Below are positions 51,082-59,684 of a DNA stretch of 64,000 nt, in pieces. The position numbers and the translations under genes were made by a program. The notes under the pieces are model-generated. The model saw only the letters and a list, made by a program, of their open reading frames with translations, made no database searches and was not told where the DNA came from. The stretch comes from Nitrobacter winogradskyi Nb-255 (GTDB lineage: Bacteria; Pseudomonadota; Alphaproteobacteria; Rhizobiales; Xanthobacteraceae). Location of the stretch: contig NC_007406.1 of the NCBI RefSeq assembly GCF_000012725.1, forward strand, positions 1,206,001-1,270,000, given 5' to 3'. Position 1 is the first letter of the stretch. Each line of letters starts with the position of its first letter.

Positions 51082-51288
51082 CTATTGAAGTGTTTGGCAC
51101 GGCGGCGTCGCTTCCATCTCAGGGCGCTCAGCCTCGCTCGAACTGATTGATGCCTCGATTTCTCGGTAAAGTTCGAGCTTAGCCATTTCCAGAAGGAATT
51201 TAAGTAGATCCAAATCGAGCCGCTGGGCTAACCCCCAGGCGTCATCGATCGATTTTTGAAGTGCTTCAAGTTTCCCGAGATCTGACAT
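51082..51288 (-). CDS. Small acidic protein of unknown function
   Basis: A 68-residue, helical, acidic protein starting at ATG 51288 (AGGACAGA ahead of it), with D-L-L-K-F-L-L-E-M-A-K-L-E-L-Y-R-E as an amphipathic helix. Divergent from the 51314 gene, with start codons 25 bases apart. No homology recognised. Confidence 0.55.
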   Translation of the reverse strand: MSDLGKLEALQKSIDDAWGLAQRLDLDLLKFLLEMAKLELYREIEASISSSEAERPEMEATPPCQTLQ

Positions 51289-51313
51289 TCTGTCCTACCG
51301 AGGAAGCATTATT

Positions 51314-51499
51314 ATGAACGACGACACCATGGATGCGTTGCGGAACCTACTCGCGCAGATGCGCGGCGAAGCCGACGCTGGCCGCACCGAGCACCTGGCC
51401 GACGCAGTCCGCCTGATAAAGGCATTCATGTTGCTTGACAGCGATGCTCGCAGAGCGGTGATCGACACTGCTGAGCGGCTCGTAATTAAGAAGGTCTGA
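51314..51499 (+). CDS. Small helical protein of unknown function
   Basis: A 61-residue protein with GAGGAAG 8 bases upstream of ATG 51314, a convincing ribosome site. The sequence (M-D-A-L-R-N-L-L-A-Q-M-R-G-E-A-D and D-A-R-R-A-V-I-D-T-A-E-R-L) is helical and of mixed charge. It could be a small regulator; no family is recognised. Confidence 0.6.
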   Translation: MNDDTMDALRNLLAQMRGEADAGRTEHLADAVRLIKAFMLLDSDARRAVIDTAERLVIKKV

Positions 51500-51686
51500 T
51501 TGGTTCGCTTCCAGCCGGCCACGGTGTGGAATTGACATTTCGTGGCCCCCAATCTTACCGCACAGTTGAGCGGCAGGTGTAGTATCGGACGAATTTTAGA
51601 AGAAATGCAACTGCCGGGTGTTGCGTATACACTCAAATTATAACGATTCAGGATGAGATTATGCTCAAATTATAACCAAGCAGCCC

Positions 51687-51908
51687 CTACAACTTGGAGG
51701 TCTCTTCCGACTGCCCCATCAGCTTGGCGATCTCGTCAAGGTTGTCAGCCGGATCCTCGTCGCTGCTCAGCAACTCGGCAAGGCGCTTGTCCTGATCGTA
51801 GTCGAGAGGGGCGTTCTGATCCCGAGCGACGCGCTCAAAATCATCCACGGCTTTGTCGTCAGCGTAGCGGGATTTTGTGCGGCGCTTGATCCATCTCAGG
51901 ATTGTCAT
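51687..51908 (-). CDS. Small acidic protein of unknown function
   Basis: A 73-residue protein with a basic first 15 residues (M-T-I-L-R-W-I-K-R-R-T-K-S-R) and a highly acidic rest (L-L-S-S-D-E-D-P-A-D-N-L-D-E-I). AAAGAG precedes ATG 51908. Possibly an orphan island gene. Stop at 51687. Confidence 0.5.
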   Translation of the reverse strand: MTILRWIKRRTKSRYADDKAVDDFERVARDQNAPLDYDQDKRLAELLSSDEDPADNLDEIAKLMGQSEETSKL

Positions 51909-52255
51909 CTCTTTTCGTCACCGGTCTTTTTCTCGATCCATGCTCAGCTACAAAACCGAGACGAGGCTTGTTGAGGATCTTGGAGAGTGGCGAGCCGCGA
52001 GCGTTCATTCCTGCATCCTAGCCTGAACCTCAGCGGAGTCCATCAACCGGGACGAGGTAGCCCGCCCGCGGGGTGCTATGGCGCAACCCCTGGAACGACA
52101 AGAGAACATGCCGGCGCACGCGGCTGTCATCCGTCGCCCCTCCATCAATAAAACCAAAGGCTTGCCGTTAACAGGCCGTTAACCATGCGAGGTTCTAAAT
52201 CCCGCCGCGCCGCCGCTTCAATCGCGACGAGCGCTGGGACCGAGGAGAGACTGGC
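51909..52255. other. Gap between island and the next gene
   Basis: No gene is visible. The only signal is the TTAA-N7-TTAACC box at 52168, which also ends the island. The last 75 bases are leader of the 52256 gene. Confidence 0.5.
52168..52184. promoter_or_regulatory. CtrA box and right border (att-like core) of the island
   Basis: TTAACAGGCCGTTAACC: consensus TTAA-N7-TTAACC. The first 15 bases are identical to 45848-45862. It lies 72 bases upstream of the 52256 gene, which fits a promoter position. Confidence 0.65.
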
Positions 52256-52459
52256 ATGGGCACCGTTATTGCGTTTCCGGCGGATGGGGCGTCGCGGCCG
52301 GGATCAGCGGTCAATCGCTCCCCGGATCAGGTGATGGGAACGGTGGTCATCCTGCCGGTGATTCGCATCGACCGCATGACCGATGAAACCAACGGCGGCA
52401 GTGATCCCGAGCAGGGGACGGCTGCCGGGCGCCGACGCCGCCGACGAGCCCGCTCCTGA
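52256..52459 (+). CDS. Small basic-tailed protein of unknown function
   Basis: A 67-residue protein; GGAG lies 8 bases before ATG 52256. It starts with V-I-A-F-P-A-D-G-A-S-R-P-G-S, repeats a G-T-V-x-x-x-P motif (residues 2-8 and 28-34) and ends in an arginine run (G-R-R-R-R-R-R-A-R-S). 18 bases ahead of the lipoprotein gene, so probably co-transcribed with it under the CtrA box. Confidence 0.6.
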   Translation: MGTVIAFPADGASRPGSAVNRSPDQVMGTVVILPVIRIDRMTDETNGGSDPEQGTAAGRRRRRRARS

Positions 52460-52477
52460 TTTTTTCGGACACGCCCG

Positions 52478-53323
52478 ATGCAGAAGACGCCGCTCGCGAC
52501 GCTAGGTCTGGGACGATCGCGTCTTGCTTCGCTTCTTTCGGTGATTTTGCTGGGTACGGCGCTCGCCGCTTGCAGCGGCGGCGACTTTGGCCGCGTGCGT
52601 CAGGACGCACGCAATGACGACATGCACCGCTGGATGGGCGCGGAAGCGACCGGCAGCATCGGTCGCCGGCCGTCGCGGTTTCAATTGACCGACAACGAGC
52701 GGCAATTGCGCGATCTCGCCTATCCGCTGGTCGAGCCGCCGCATTCGCGGCCGGCCTGGAAGAGTGTGTTCGGCAACTACGACCCGCTGGCTGCGCCATG
52801 GCGGCAAAAACCTGCGTTCGATCGCTCCGCTTACGGCCGGTTGCTTCTCGACGAGCCTCACCGCTCTCACGCTTCGCGCTATGCGCAGTTGATCGATGAC
52901 GTCCGCGATGACATCACCCGTTTCGATCCGTTCTTCAACACCGCCCGGCAGGTCGTCGATCTCGACAGCAAGCGTAACGCCAGCTTGAGGTTGGTATCGG
53001 ACCTGTCGCCGCGCGAGCGCGCTGACGCCGTTGCGCGCATGGAGGAAAACACGCTGGTCGTGCAATGGGTGCAGCAGTGTCTTGAACAGCGGATCGCATC
53101 CTATCGCTGGGCGCTCGAGCATCTGGTGATTCATGCGCCGGACGGGGTGGCGGCTGACGCAGACCGCCTGATCGGGCACCTCGCGGCGTTGACCGCCAGT
53201 CCGCCGGTGGCTTCCGCTCCTGTGATCGGCCGCGCCTTGCGTACGCGCGGTAGCGCACATCGCGTTTTCGAACGAAGCCTGTCTTCGGCTCGAGCCCCAA
53301 GGATGGATGACCTGTTCGCGTGA
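52478..53323 (+). CDS. Predicted lipoprotein of unknown function
   Basis: A 281-residue protein with an N-terminal hydrophobic signal and lipobox L-A-A-C (acylated C32). The mature part has charged helices (Y-A-Q-L-I-D-D-V-R-D-D-I-T-R-F and V-Q-Q-C-L-E-Q-R-I-A-S-Y-R-W-A-L-E-H) resembling uncharacterised envelope lipoproteins of the group. The last 25 residues (from about R257) are coded by the dispersed repeat that supplies the TGA stop. Function unknown. Confidence 0.7.
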   Translation: MQKTPLATLGLGRSRLASLLSVILLGTALAACSGGDFGRVRQDARNDDMHRWMGAEATGSIGRRPSRFQLTDNERQLRDLAYPLVEPPHSRPAWKSVFGNYDPLAAPWRQKPAFDRSAYGRLLLDEPHRSHASRYAQLIDDVRDDITRFDPFFNTARQVVDLDSKRNASLRLVSDLSPRERADAVARMEENTLVVQWVQQCLEQRIASYRWALEHLVIHAPDGVAADADRLIGHLAALTASPPVASAPVIGRALRTRGSAHRVFERSLSSARAPRMDDLFA

Positions 53324-53345
53324 AGAGAACGCGTCTGAACAACAA
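53259..53345 (+). repeat. Dispersed repeat, module 1, fused to the end of the lipoprotein gene
   Basis: GCGTTTTCGAACGAAG (53261-53276) to GTGAAGAGAACGCGTC (53320-53335). Nearly the same as the module at 14413-14490. The frame of the lipoprotein runs into it and stops at its TGA. The DUF1254 gene ends just beyond it. Confidence 0.9.
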
Positions 53346-53346
53346 T

Positions 53347-53925
53347 CTATCGTTTCGCTTCCGGCTTCACCACGGGTGGCTCGGTTTGCAGCCGGCATTT
53401 TGCGGCGGCGAGAGAGGATCTCGCCTGATCCATCATGCCCGGCTCAGGCGCCAGCGCCTTGAGAACGATCAGCCCTGTCGTCGAGGGGGAATCGATGATG
53501 AGACGGTCCGCGGCCGTCACGTCCTCTTCTTCGGGAAGCTCGGCGTGCTGCGCCTCGGTCATCAGGTTGAGTTCGATCACCTTGCGTCCGGCCGAGCGGT
53601 CGTTGATGGCGTAATAGGCGACGTTGCTTTGGGTATAAAACGACACCGACGTATACGCCTCGCTCACGGGCGCCGTGAGCTTGATCGATCCGTCCGACAG
53701 GTCGTAGCGGCAGATCGCGACGGCGAATGCGGGGTCCATGTACGGCATCAGCGAGTTGGCGGGCTCCGCCGGCGGCAACGGCGTCACGGCGTTGAGCGTG
53801 GCGATTTCGGTCAGTCGCGAATAGGCGTCCTGCGAGGCGATCCGCGGCAGCGCCAACACGCTGACGAGATGAACGATCCCGCCAAGCAGAATGCCCCCGA
53901 CGATCGCGAACAGCAAGCGGATCAT
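53347..53925 (-). CDS. DUF1254 domain membrane-anchored protein
   Basis: A 192-residue protein with an N-terminal membrane helix (residues 1-25, L-L-F-A-I-V-G-G-I-L-L-G-G-I-V-H-L) and a DUF1254-type beta domain (A-I-C-R-Y-D-L-S-D-G-S-I-K-L, V-S-F-Y-T-Q-S-N-V-A-Y-Y). ATG 53925 overlaps the upstream stop (ATGA). The pair DUF1214-DUF1254 is common in this group and of unknown function, probably in the periplasm or inner membrane. Confidence 0.8.
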   Translation of the reverse strand: MIRLLFAIVGGILLGGIVHLVSVLALPRIASQDAYSRLTEIATLNAVTPLPPAEPANSLMPYMDPAFAVAICRYDLSDGSIKLTAPVSEAYTSVSFYTQSNVAYYAINDRSAGRKVIELNLMTEAQHAELPEEEDVTAADRLIIDSPSTTGLIVLKALAPEPGMMDQARSSLAAAKCRLQTEPPVVKPEAKR

Positions 53926-54500
53926 GAGCACTTCTCTGTCGTGATGGAAGGCATGGGTGCGTCGCGTCGGGTTCTCGTACCCACCCCGACGGGAGTATCA
54001 TAGAGACGAAGCATCAGCACATAGCGCTCGATGCCGCCGGTTGGCAGCCAGTTGCCGGCGCGCGCGCGCGACGCCACGTGCACAAGGAATGAGCCATCGG
54101 AATTCCGCACGATCTCCTGGCTGGTGAAGCCATAGCGTTGCAGCGAGTTCGCGACCAGATAACCCTTGCGGTCATGGAGCGTCAGCGTCCAGAATCGCGC
54201 CGCTGGCGTGATCCCGGCGATGATGACCTCGCATCGGCCATCGAGCGGCCGTTGTGCGTCATCAGCCTTGGCAAGAAATGCTATGCCGTCTCCAGCCCCG
54301 ATCGGTAGTTCTCCGCTTCGCGCGATTGCGGCGCGCGAGTAGGGATCGATCTCGGCGGATCCGATTCTTGGCCTTGCCGTCCATGCGCCGATGGTCAGCG
54401 TGCCGAGATTGGTGCCGCGTGTTGCCGTGATCCAGGTAGCTCCGAGGCCGAGCGCAGTAGCGAGACCGAGGCCCAGCAAGGTGATGACAATCAGCCGCAC
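53922..54500 (-). CDS. DUF1214 domain membrane-anchored protein
   Basis: A 192-residue protein: membrane helix at residues 3-24 (L-I-V-I-T-L-L-G-L-G-L-A-T-A-L-G-L-G), then a DUF1214-like fold with Y-S-R-A-A-I-A-R-S-G, W-T-L-T-L-H-D-R-K-G-Y and S-D-G-S-F. The start is GTG 54500. It forms a two-gene operon with the DUF1254 gene by 4-base overlap. Confidence 0.78.
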   Translation of the reverse strand: MRLIVITLLGLGLATALGLGATWITATRGTNLGTLTIGAWTARPRIGSAEIDPYSRAAIARSGELPIGAGDGIAFLAKADDAQRPLDGRCEVIIAGITPAARFWTLTLHDRKGYLVANSLQRYGFTSQEIVRNSDGSFLVHVASRARAGNWLPTGGIERYVLMLRLYDTPVGVGTRTRRDAPMPSITTEKCS

Positions 54501-54545
54501 GGGTTGGCGCTCCGATGTTGAAGTCCAATGATCACTTGTAGATCA

Positions 54546-54600
54546 AACAAAAAGACGGAGTCTTTTACGGTTTCCATGAAGCGGTGGAGGACTCTAATTT
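54546..54600. repeat. Copy of the 20264-20306 palindrome-type repeat
   Basis: GACGGAGTCTTTTACGG, then TTTCCATGAAGCGGTGGAGGACTC, the same general layout (GAGTC ... TTCCATGA ... GACTC) as 20264-20306 with substitutions in the arms. It lies between the DUF1214 and PBP1A genes and includes the PBP1A stop region. Confidence 0.6.
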
Positions 54601-56873
54601 TTGCTTGGCGTCGGGATCGCCCGGTCGCCGGACGCGGTCGCCACGTTCTTGGCCTCACCGCGGGGCGAGGTCGGATCGGTGGCGTCGGAGCGAGCCGGAT
54701 TGACCGGTTCTCCAGCCGAGGTTTTTCCGATTGTCCTGGCTGCTTCATCAAGCATCTTTTCCACGCGGACCAGGATATCGGCTCCGCGCCTGGTCAGGAT
54801 AGGCGGGGGGGCCGGGGTTGCATTGTCCTGGCTGGCTGCGGTTCTGGCGGTCATGGCTGCGGTCGGTTTCGCCGGCGTGGCAACACCGGGGATGTCCTTG
54901 ATCTCGATACCGCGATGCGCGGCCGTCATGATGTCGTGCCAGGTTTGGGCGGGCAGCGCGCCGCCGGTCAGGCGATTGGTCGGTGAGTAGTCGTCATTGC
55001 CGTACCAGACACCGCATGCAAAGTTTCCGGTGTAGCCGACGAACCACGCGTCGCGATAAGCGTTGGTGGTGCCGGTCTTGCCGGCGGCGGGAATGCCGTC
55101 AAGGATCGCGCGGCGCGCGGTGCCTTCGCTCACCACATGACTCATCATGCCCGCCATGTCCGCGGCGACTGAAGGCGGAATGATTTGGCGCGGTTCGGGA
55201 CCGTCGCGGTCGTAGCGCCACACCAGATCGCCGGCGCCGGTGCGGACCTCGAGAACCGCGTGGGGCGTCACCGCCTTGCCCTTGTTCGGGAACGTCGCAT
55301 AGGCGACGGCATGTTCGAGCACATTGACCTCGTCGGCCCCGATCGGCAGCGACGGCGTATCGGGCAGCGGCGTGACGATGCCGAACTTGCGGGCGACCTC
55401 GATGATCTTGGCGCGTCCGGCCTTGGCGGGATTCTTCGCGCCCTTGCCGAGCGCGATTGAGAGCTTCACCGGCACGACATTGATTGAGCGCGTCAGCGCC
55501 TGGGTCAGCGTCACCGTGCCGGAGTAGGAATGACCATAATTCTGCGGGCACCAGTTGCCGAGGCAGACGGGACCGTCGACGATCTTGGATGTCGGCTTGA
55601 AGCCGTTGAGCAGCGCCGTGGTGTAGACATACGGCTTGAACGAGGATCCGGGCTGGCGCAGGGCGTCCGTCGCGCGATTGAACTGGCTCGCGCCGTAATC
55701 ACGCCCGCCGACCATCGCGCGCACGCCGCCGTCGAGATCCGCGACCACCGTTGCCGCTTGCGTGGCGTGATAGTCGCGGCCGAACTGCCGCAACTGGCTC
55801 TCGATCGCCTCTTCCGCCGCGTGCTGCACGTTCATGTCGATCGTGGTGCGCACGACAAATACGCGCTCGGTATAGGAGCGCGGAAAGGTCTCGACCAGCC
55901 TGCGCATTTCCTCGAATGCCCAGTCGAGATAATAATTCGGCGAGTTCTCGTCGCGGCGGTCGACCGCGGTGGCGGGGTTGCGCCGCGCGCCGAACACCTG
56001 ACCTTCGGTCATGAAGCCTGAATCGACCATGTTGTCGAGCACCTGGTTGGCGCGGGCGCGAGCGGCAGGCAGGTTGATGTGCGGGGCGTATTTGGTCGGC
56101 GCCTTGAAAAGGCCGGCGAGCATGGCGGATTCGGCGAGATTGACGTCGCGCACCGACTTGTTGAAATAGAAATGCGCCGCGCCGTCGACGCCGAAGGTCC
56201 CGCCGCCCATGTACGCCCGGTCGAGATACAGTTTCAGGATCTCGTTCTTGCTCAGTCGGGTTTCCAGCCAGACGGCGAGGAAGGCTTCGTTGACCTTGCG
56301 CTCGATGGTGCGCTCATTGGAGAGGAAAAGGTTCTTGGCGAGTTGCTGGGTGATCGAGGAGCCGCCCTGCCGCACGCCGCCGGCTTGCGCGTTGGTCACC
56401 ACCGCGCGGAAGGTGCCGCCGACGTCGATGCCGAAATGATTATAGAAACGGCGGTCTTCGGTCGCGAGAGTCGCCTTGATCAGGTTGTCCGGAAACTCCT
56501 CCAGCGGAATCGAATCATTGTGTTTGATGCCGCGGCTGCCGATCGGATTGCCGTAGCGATCGAGGAAGGTCACCGCGAGATCGGATTTCTTCAGCCAGTC
56601 CTCGTCGGCGGTTTCGCGAAACGCTGGCTGCGCCAGCGCCAGCAGGAGGATGAGACCGCCGAGGCCCAGGGTCGCGGCTTCCGACAAGGGCTCGACGAAG
56701 ATCCAGCGTTTCCAATGGCCGACATAAAAGCGGTCCATGAAAGTTGAGAAGCGCTCATAAAGCTCGCGCGCGCCGACCGCCGAGGAGAACAGGGTCGAAT
56801 CGATACGCGCGTCGAGATCCAGCATGATATGCCGGATTCGCTTCTTCCAATCGGGGGGCAGGATGTTGCGCAC
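54594..56873 (-). CDS. Bifunctional penicillin-binding protein 1A (PBP1A)
   Basis: A 759-residue class A PBP. N-terminal cytoplasmic part, membrane helix at about 65-82, GT51 domain with A-T-E-D-R-R-F-Y (E139) and G-G-S-S-I-T-Q-Q-L-A-K (170-180), then transpeptidase domain with S-S-F-K (active serine 410), S-I-N (463-465) and K-T-G-T (599-602). The last 110 residues are a Pro/Ala/Thr-rich tail. It polymerises and cross-links peptidoglycan on the outer face of the inner membrane. The GTG 56873 start has only a weak ribosome site, but the N-terminal 60 residues look like those of family members. Confidence 0.95.
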   Translation of the reverse strand: MRNILPPDWKKRIRHIMLDLDARIDSTLFSSAVGARELYERFSTFMDRFYVGHWKRWIFVEPLSEAATLGLGGLILLLALAQPAFRETADEDWLKKSDLAVTFLDRYGNPIGSRGIKHNDSIPLEEFPDNLIKATLATEDRRFYNHFGIDVGGTFRAVVTNAQAGGVRQGGSSITQQLAKNLFLSNERTIERKVNEAFLAVWLETRLSKNEILKLYLDRAYMGGGTFGVDGAAHFYFNKSVRDVNLAESAMLAGLFKAPTKYAPHINLPAARARANQVLDNMVDSGFMTEGQVFGARRNPATAVDRRDENSPNYYLDWAFEEMRRLVETFPRSYTERVFVVRTTIDMNVQHAAEEAIESQLRQFGRDYHATQAATVVADLDGGVRAMVGGRDYGASQFNRATDALRQPGSSFKPYVYTTALLNGFKPTSKIVDGPVCLGNWCPQNYGHSYSGTVTLTQALTRSINVVPVKLSIALGKGAKNPAKAGRAKIIEVARKFGIVTPLPDTPSLPIGADEVNVLEHAVAYATFPNKGKAVTPHAVLEVRTGAGDLVWRYDRDGPEPRQIIPPSVAADMAGMMSHVVSEGTARRAILDGIPAAGKTGTTNAYRDAWFVGYTGNFACGVWYGNDDYSPTNRLTGGALPAQTWHDIMTAAHRGIEIKDIPGVATPAKPTAAMTARTAASQDNATPAPPPILTRRGADILVRVEKMLDEAARTIGKTSAGEPVNPARSDATDPTSPRGEAKNVATASGDRAIPTPSKN

Positions 56874-57182
56874 CGGGGCCTGTGATCGATCTGCGGCATG
56901 GCGGCGCCTTTGATCCGGGACGCCGCCGCCACCTCATGCAAGAACGTTACGGCAAACCCAAGGCACTCGTGAAGGCGTCTCTAAACTGCTGGAACGACAT
57001 CCAGGCATCCTCAGGGAAAGCCGGTTTTATTCTATCCGAGCGCGGGTGATAAACCAATGGCCGGCCGCGACGTCAGCCCGGCGCTGCGGCGTCCCTCATC
57101 CTATGGCGCGCGCTTGCGCGAAGTGCCGGCGAAGCCCATAGACGGAGATCGGCATTCTTTGGCACAAGCATCGGCGCATTCC

Positions 57183-57698
57183 ATGACTGAACGACCCGCG
57201 CAATCCTCGGAACAGAAGGGATTCTTCTGGAAGACCAAATCCTTGGATGAAATGTCGCCCGCCGAATGGGAAAGTCTGTGCGATGGCTGCGGGCGCTGCT
57301 GTCTGGAAAAGCTGGAGGACGAGGATACCGGCGACATTTACTTCACGCACGTCTCCTGCCGGCTTCTGGATGCCGGGCTCTGCGCCTGCAAGGATTATCC
57401 GAAGCGTTCCGAGCAGGTTCCGGATTGCGTCCGCCTGACCCCGGAAAATGTCCGCACACTGAACTGGCTGCCGCCGAGCTGCGGTTACCGGCTGGTCGCG
57501 GAGGGACGCGATCTTTACTGGTGGCACCCGCTGATTTCCGGTGATCCCGATACCGTCCATGAGGCGGGTGTGTCGGTGCGCGGGCGGGTGCGCGGCACCG
57601 AGGACGAGATTCCCGATTCCGAACTCGAGGATCACATTGTGCAGTGGCCGGTTCTATTGCCAAAGCGCGCCCGGCTTCGCAAGCCGCCGGGGCGCTGA
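57183..57698 (+). CDS. UPF0260 family cysteine-cluster protein (YcgN-like)
   Basis: A 171-residue soluble protein with the cysteine signature C-D-G-C-G-R-C-C (residues 35-42) followed by C-R-L-L and [11 protein letters not shown], conserved in UPF0260 and probably a metal (Zn or Fe-S) site. Its biochemical function is unknown. ATG 57183 is preferred because homology starts soon after; a longer start at 57057 adds 42 residues. Lone gene divergent from PBP1A. Confidence 0.85.
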   Translation: MTERPAQSSEQKGFFWKTKSLDEMSPAEWESLCDGCGRCCLEKLEDEDTGDIYFTHVSCRLLDAGLCACKDYPKRSEQVPDCVRLTPENVRTLNWLPPSCGYRLVAEGRDLYWWHPLISGDPDTVHEAGVSVRGRVRGTEDEIPDSELEDHIVQWPVLLPKRARLRKPPGR

Positions 57699-57840
57699 CC
57701 GTTCCGATCACAAATTCGCGATCGCGGGTCGGCGATATTTTTCTTTGCCCGTCGCTGTCGGAAGTCGCACCCCACCATTAAATAGCAAGTAGAAAACCGC
57801 GGCAGCCTCCGCGCCTTGAGCCAGATCATATTCCGTCCGC

Positions 57841-59391
57841 ATGAATACTTATGAGCGCCTGGGTCGGGGTCCGTCCGGTCCCCCGATTTCGTCCGGCGAA
57901 GGCGCGGCACGTCCCGGTTTCGCTGAAGGCGAGGGCGATGCGCCGCCGGTCGTCGTGTCGCCCGCCCAGCCGGGCCGGAGCGAGATCCGCACCATCCTGG
58001 TCAGCCTGATGCTGACCATGTTTCTCGCCGCCCTCGACCAGACCATCGTCGCAACCGCGCTGCCGACCATCGGCCGCCAGTTCCACGACGTCACCACGCT
58101 GGCGTGGATCATCACGGCGTATCTTCTGGCGTCGACAGCGGTCGCGCCGTTGTTCGGCACGCTGAGCGATATTTACGGCCGCCGCGCCATGATCGTCACC
58201 GCGCTTGGCCTGTTCATCGCGGGTTCGGTCCTGTGTGCGCTGGCGCAGAACATGGCGACGCTGATCGTGGCGCGCGGCGTGCAGGGCATCGGCGGCGGCG
58301 GCATCCTGCCCTTGGTGCAGACAATCATTTCCGATGTGGTGACGCCGCGGGAGCGCGGCCAGTACCAGGCTTATTTCAGCGGCGTGTGGACCGCGGCCGG
58401 CATCGCCGGGCCGGTGCTTGGCGGCGTATTCGCCGAGCACCTGCACTGGTCGATGATCTTCTGGATCAACGTGCCGCTCGGGCTCGTCTCGCTGGCGTTG
58501 CTGTTGCCGAAGATGGGCGGCATCCCGGCGTTTCACCGCCGCCGCAAAGTGGACTGGACCGGCGGCCTGCTGTTGATGACGTCGGCTGTGGTATTCATGC
58601 TGGTGCTGACATGGGGCGGCAACCGTTTCGCCTGGTTCTCGCGGGAAATCGTCGCCATGCTGGGAATCTCGCTGGTGCTTGCCGCCGTCTTCGTCTGGCA
58701 CGCGCGCAAGGCGTCCGAACCCTTCCTGCCGCTGTCGCTGATAGGCGGTTCGGTGGTTCCGTATGCGATAGCCGCGAGTGCTCTCGCGCTCAGTGCGATC
58801 ATCGGGATCACCGTGCATCTGCCGTTGTATTACCAGGCCGTCCATCATCTCGGCGTCAGCGAATCCGGACTGGCGCTGATTCCGATCGCGGCGGTTTCGA
58901 CCGGCGGCGCGATGCTTGCGGGCCGCGCCATGACGCATACCCTCCATTACAAACGGATCGCGATCGTCGGCACCGCGTTCGCGGCTGTGATGGCCGCGAT
59001 CATGGCTGCGGTGACGATGCCGCTATGGCCGCTGCTGGCGATGCTCTCGCTGTTCGCGTTTGGTCTCGGCACCATCTTTCCGGTCAGCGTGGTGTCGCTG
59101 CAGAATGCGGTGATGCGCGAGCAGGTCGGAACCGTCACCGGCGCGATGAACTTTTTTCGCGCGCTCGCCTGTTCCTTCGTCGTCGCCGCGTTCGCCGCCA
59201 TCCTGCTGATGACACTGGGAACCGACGCCATGATCGGCCATGAGGGAGGCGGCCGGCTCAGTGCGATCCAGGCGTCGGACCTCACGAGGGCGTTCCGTTA
59301 CGTGTTCGCCGCCACGGCCGCGATGATGGCCGCCGCCGCGTTGCTGCTGGTGCGAATGGAAGAGCGGCCGCTGGCCGGCCCTTCGGCCTGA
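57841..59391 (+). CDS. MFS drug/proton antiporter (DHA2 family)
   Basis: A 516-residue protein with about 45 disordered N-terminal residues and 14 membrane segments. L-D-Q-T-I-V-A-T-A-L-P-T-I and the loop G-R-R-A-M-I-V between the first membrane segments, then R-G-V-Q-G-I-G-G-G-G-I and G-P-V-L-G-G in segment 5, are the DHA2/EmrB-type hallmarks. It would export drugs or organic compounds using the proton gradient. No local repressor gene is seen. It starts at ATG 57841. Confidence 0.93.
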   Translation: MNTYERLGRGPSGPPISSGEGAARPGFAEGEGDAPPVVVSPAQPGRSEIRTILVSLMLTMFLAALDQTIVATALPTIGRQFHDVTTLAWIITAYLLASTAVAPLFGTLSDIYGRRAMIVTALGLFIAGSVLCALAQNMATLIVARGVQGIGGGGILPLVQTIISDVVTPRERGQYQAYFSGVWTAAGIAGPVLGGVFAEHLHWSMIFWINVPLGLVSLALLLPKMGGIPAFHRRRKVDWTGGLLLMTSAVVFMLVLTWGGNRFAWFSREIVAMLGISLVLAAVFVWHARKASEPFLPLSLIGGSVVPYAIAASALALSAIIGITVHLPLYYQAVHHLGVSESGLALIPIAAVSTGGAMLAGRAMTHTLHYKRIAIVGTAFAAVMAAIMAAVTMPLWPLLAMLSLFAFGLGTIFPVSVVSLQNAVMREQVGTVTGAMNFFRALACSFVVAAFAAILLMTLGTDAMIGHEGGGRLSAIQASDLTRAFRYVFAATAAMMAAAALLLVRMEERPLAGPSA

Positions 59392-59684
59392 TCCGCGCGG
59401 GGGAGGTTCGTCGCCGGGGACTTTCACAGCTTCACGGAAGCGCTGAAATCTCCAGCCTTTTGATCTGATGCGTTTTCTTCACGCGAACCAGAGGCATAAA
59501 CGTGATCGATTCCAGTATTTTGAGACGCGGGATGCGGGCGGAAAACCGCACCACGCTTTCCTCATCCCGCCCCGGCTTTAAACATTCGTTGAGGGCGTCG
59601 CTTAGGGTCTGGGCAATCTTTCATCTTTAAGTTGCAAAAAGGAACGCGGAAACAATCGCGGGATCCAAACAGCGGAGTTGGGCA
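59392..59684. other. Intergenic region with repeat fragment and pilin leader
   Basis: Contains a fragment of dispersed repeat (59461-59492, GCGTTTTCTTCACGCGAACC) and about 190 bases of sequence without further signals before the Flp pilin start. Confidence 0.6.
59461..59492 (-). repeat. Fragment of dispersed repeat module 1
   Basis: GCGTTTTCTTCACGCGAACC at 59470-59489 is one half of module 1, in the same orientation as 8884-8979. The other half is not present. Confidence 0.75.

Larger units (their letters stand above)
45848..52182. mobile_element. 6.3 kb integrative island with tyrosine recombinase
   Basis: Bounded by 15-bp direct repeats (45848-45862, 52168-52182), with the integrase at the left end and its excisionase-like partner next to it, then small phage-type genes, an IS3 element, a truncated membrane gene, an iron-permease-like gene and three tiny genes. 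Composition is lower in GC than the flanks. No structural phage genes or conjugation genes are present, so it is a small satellite-like or decayed island. Confidence 0.7.

Noticed and set aside
45932-52182. Intact prophage
   Set aside because: Only integrase, excisionase-like and small early-type genes are visible; no capsid, tail, terminase or lysis genes.
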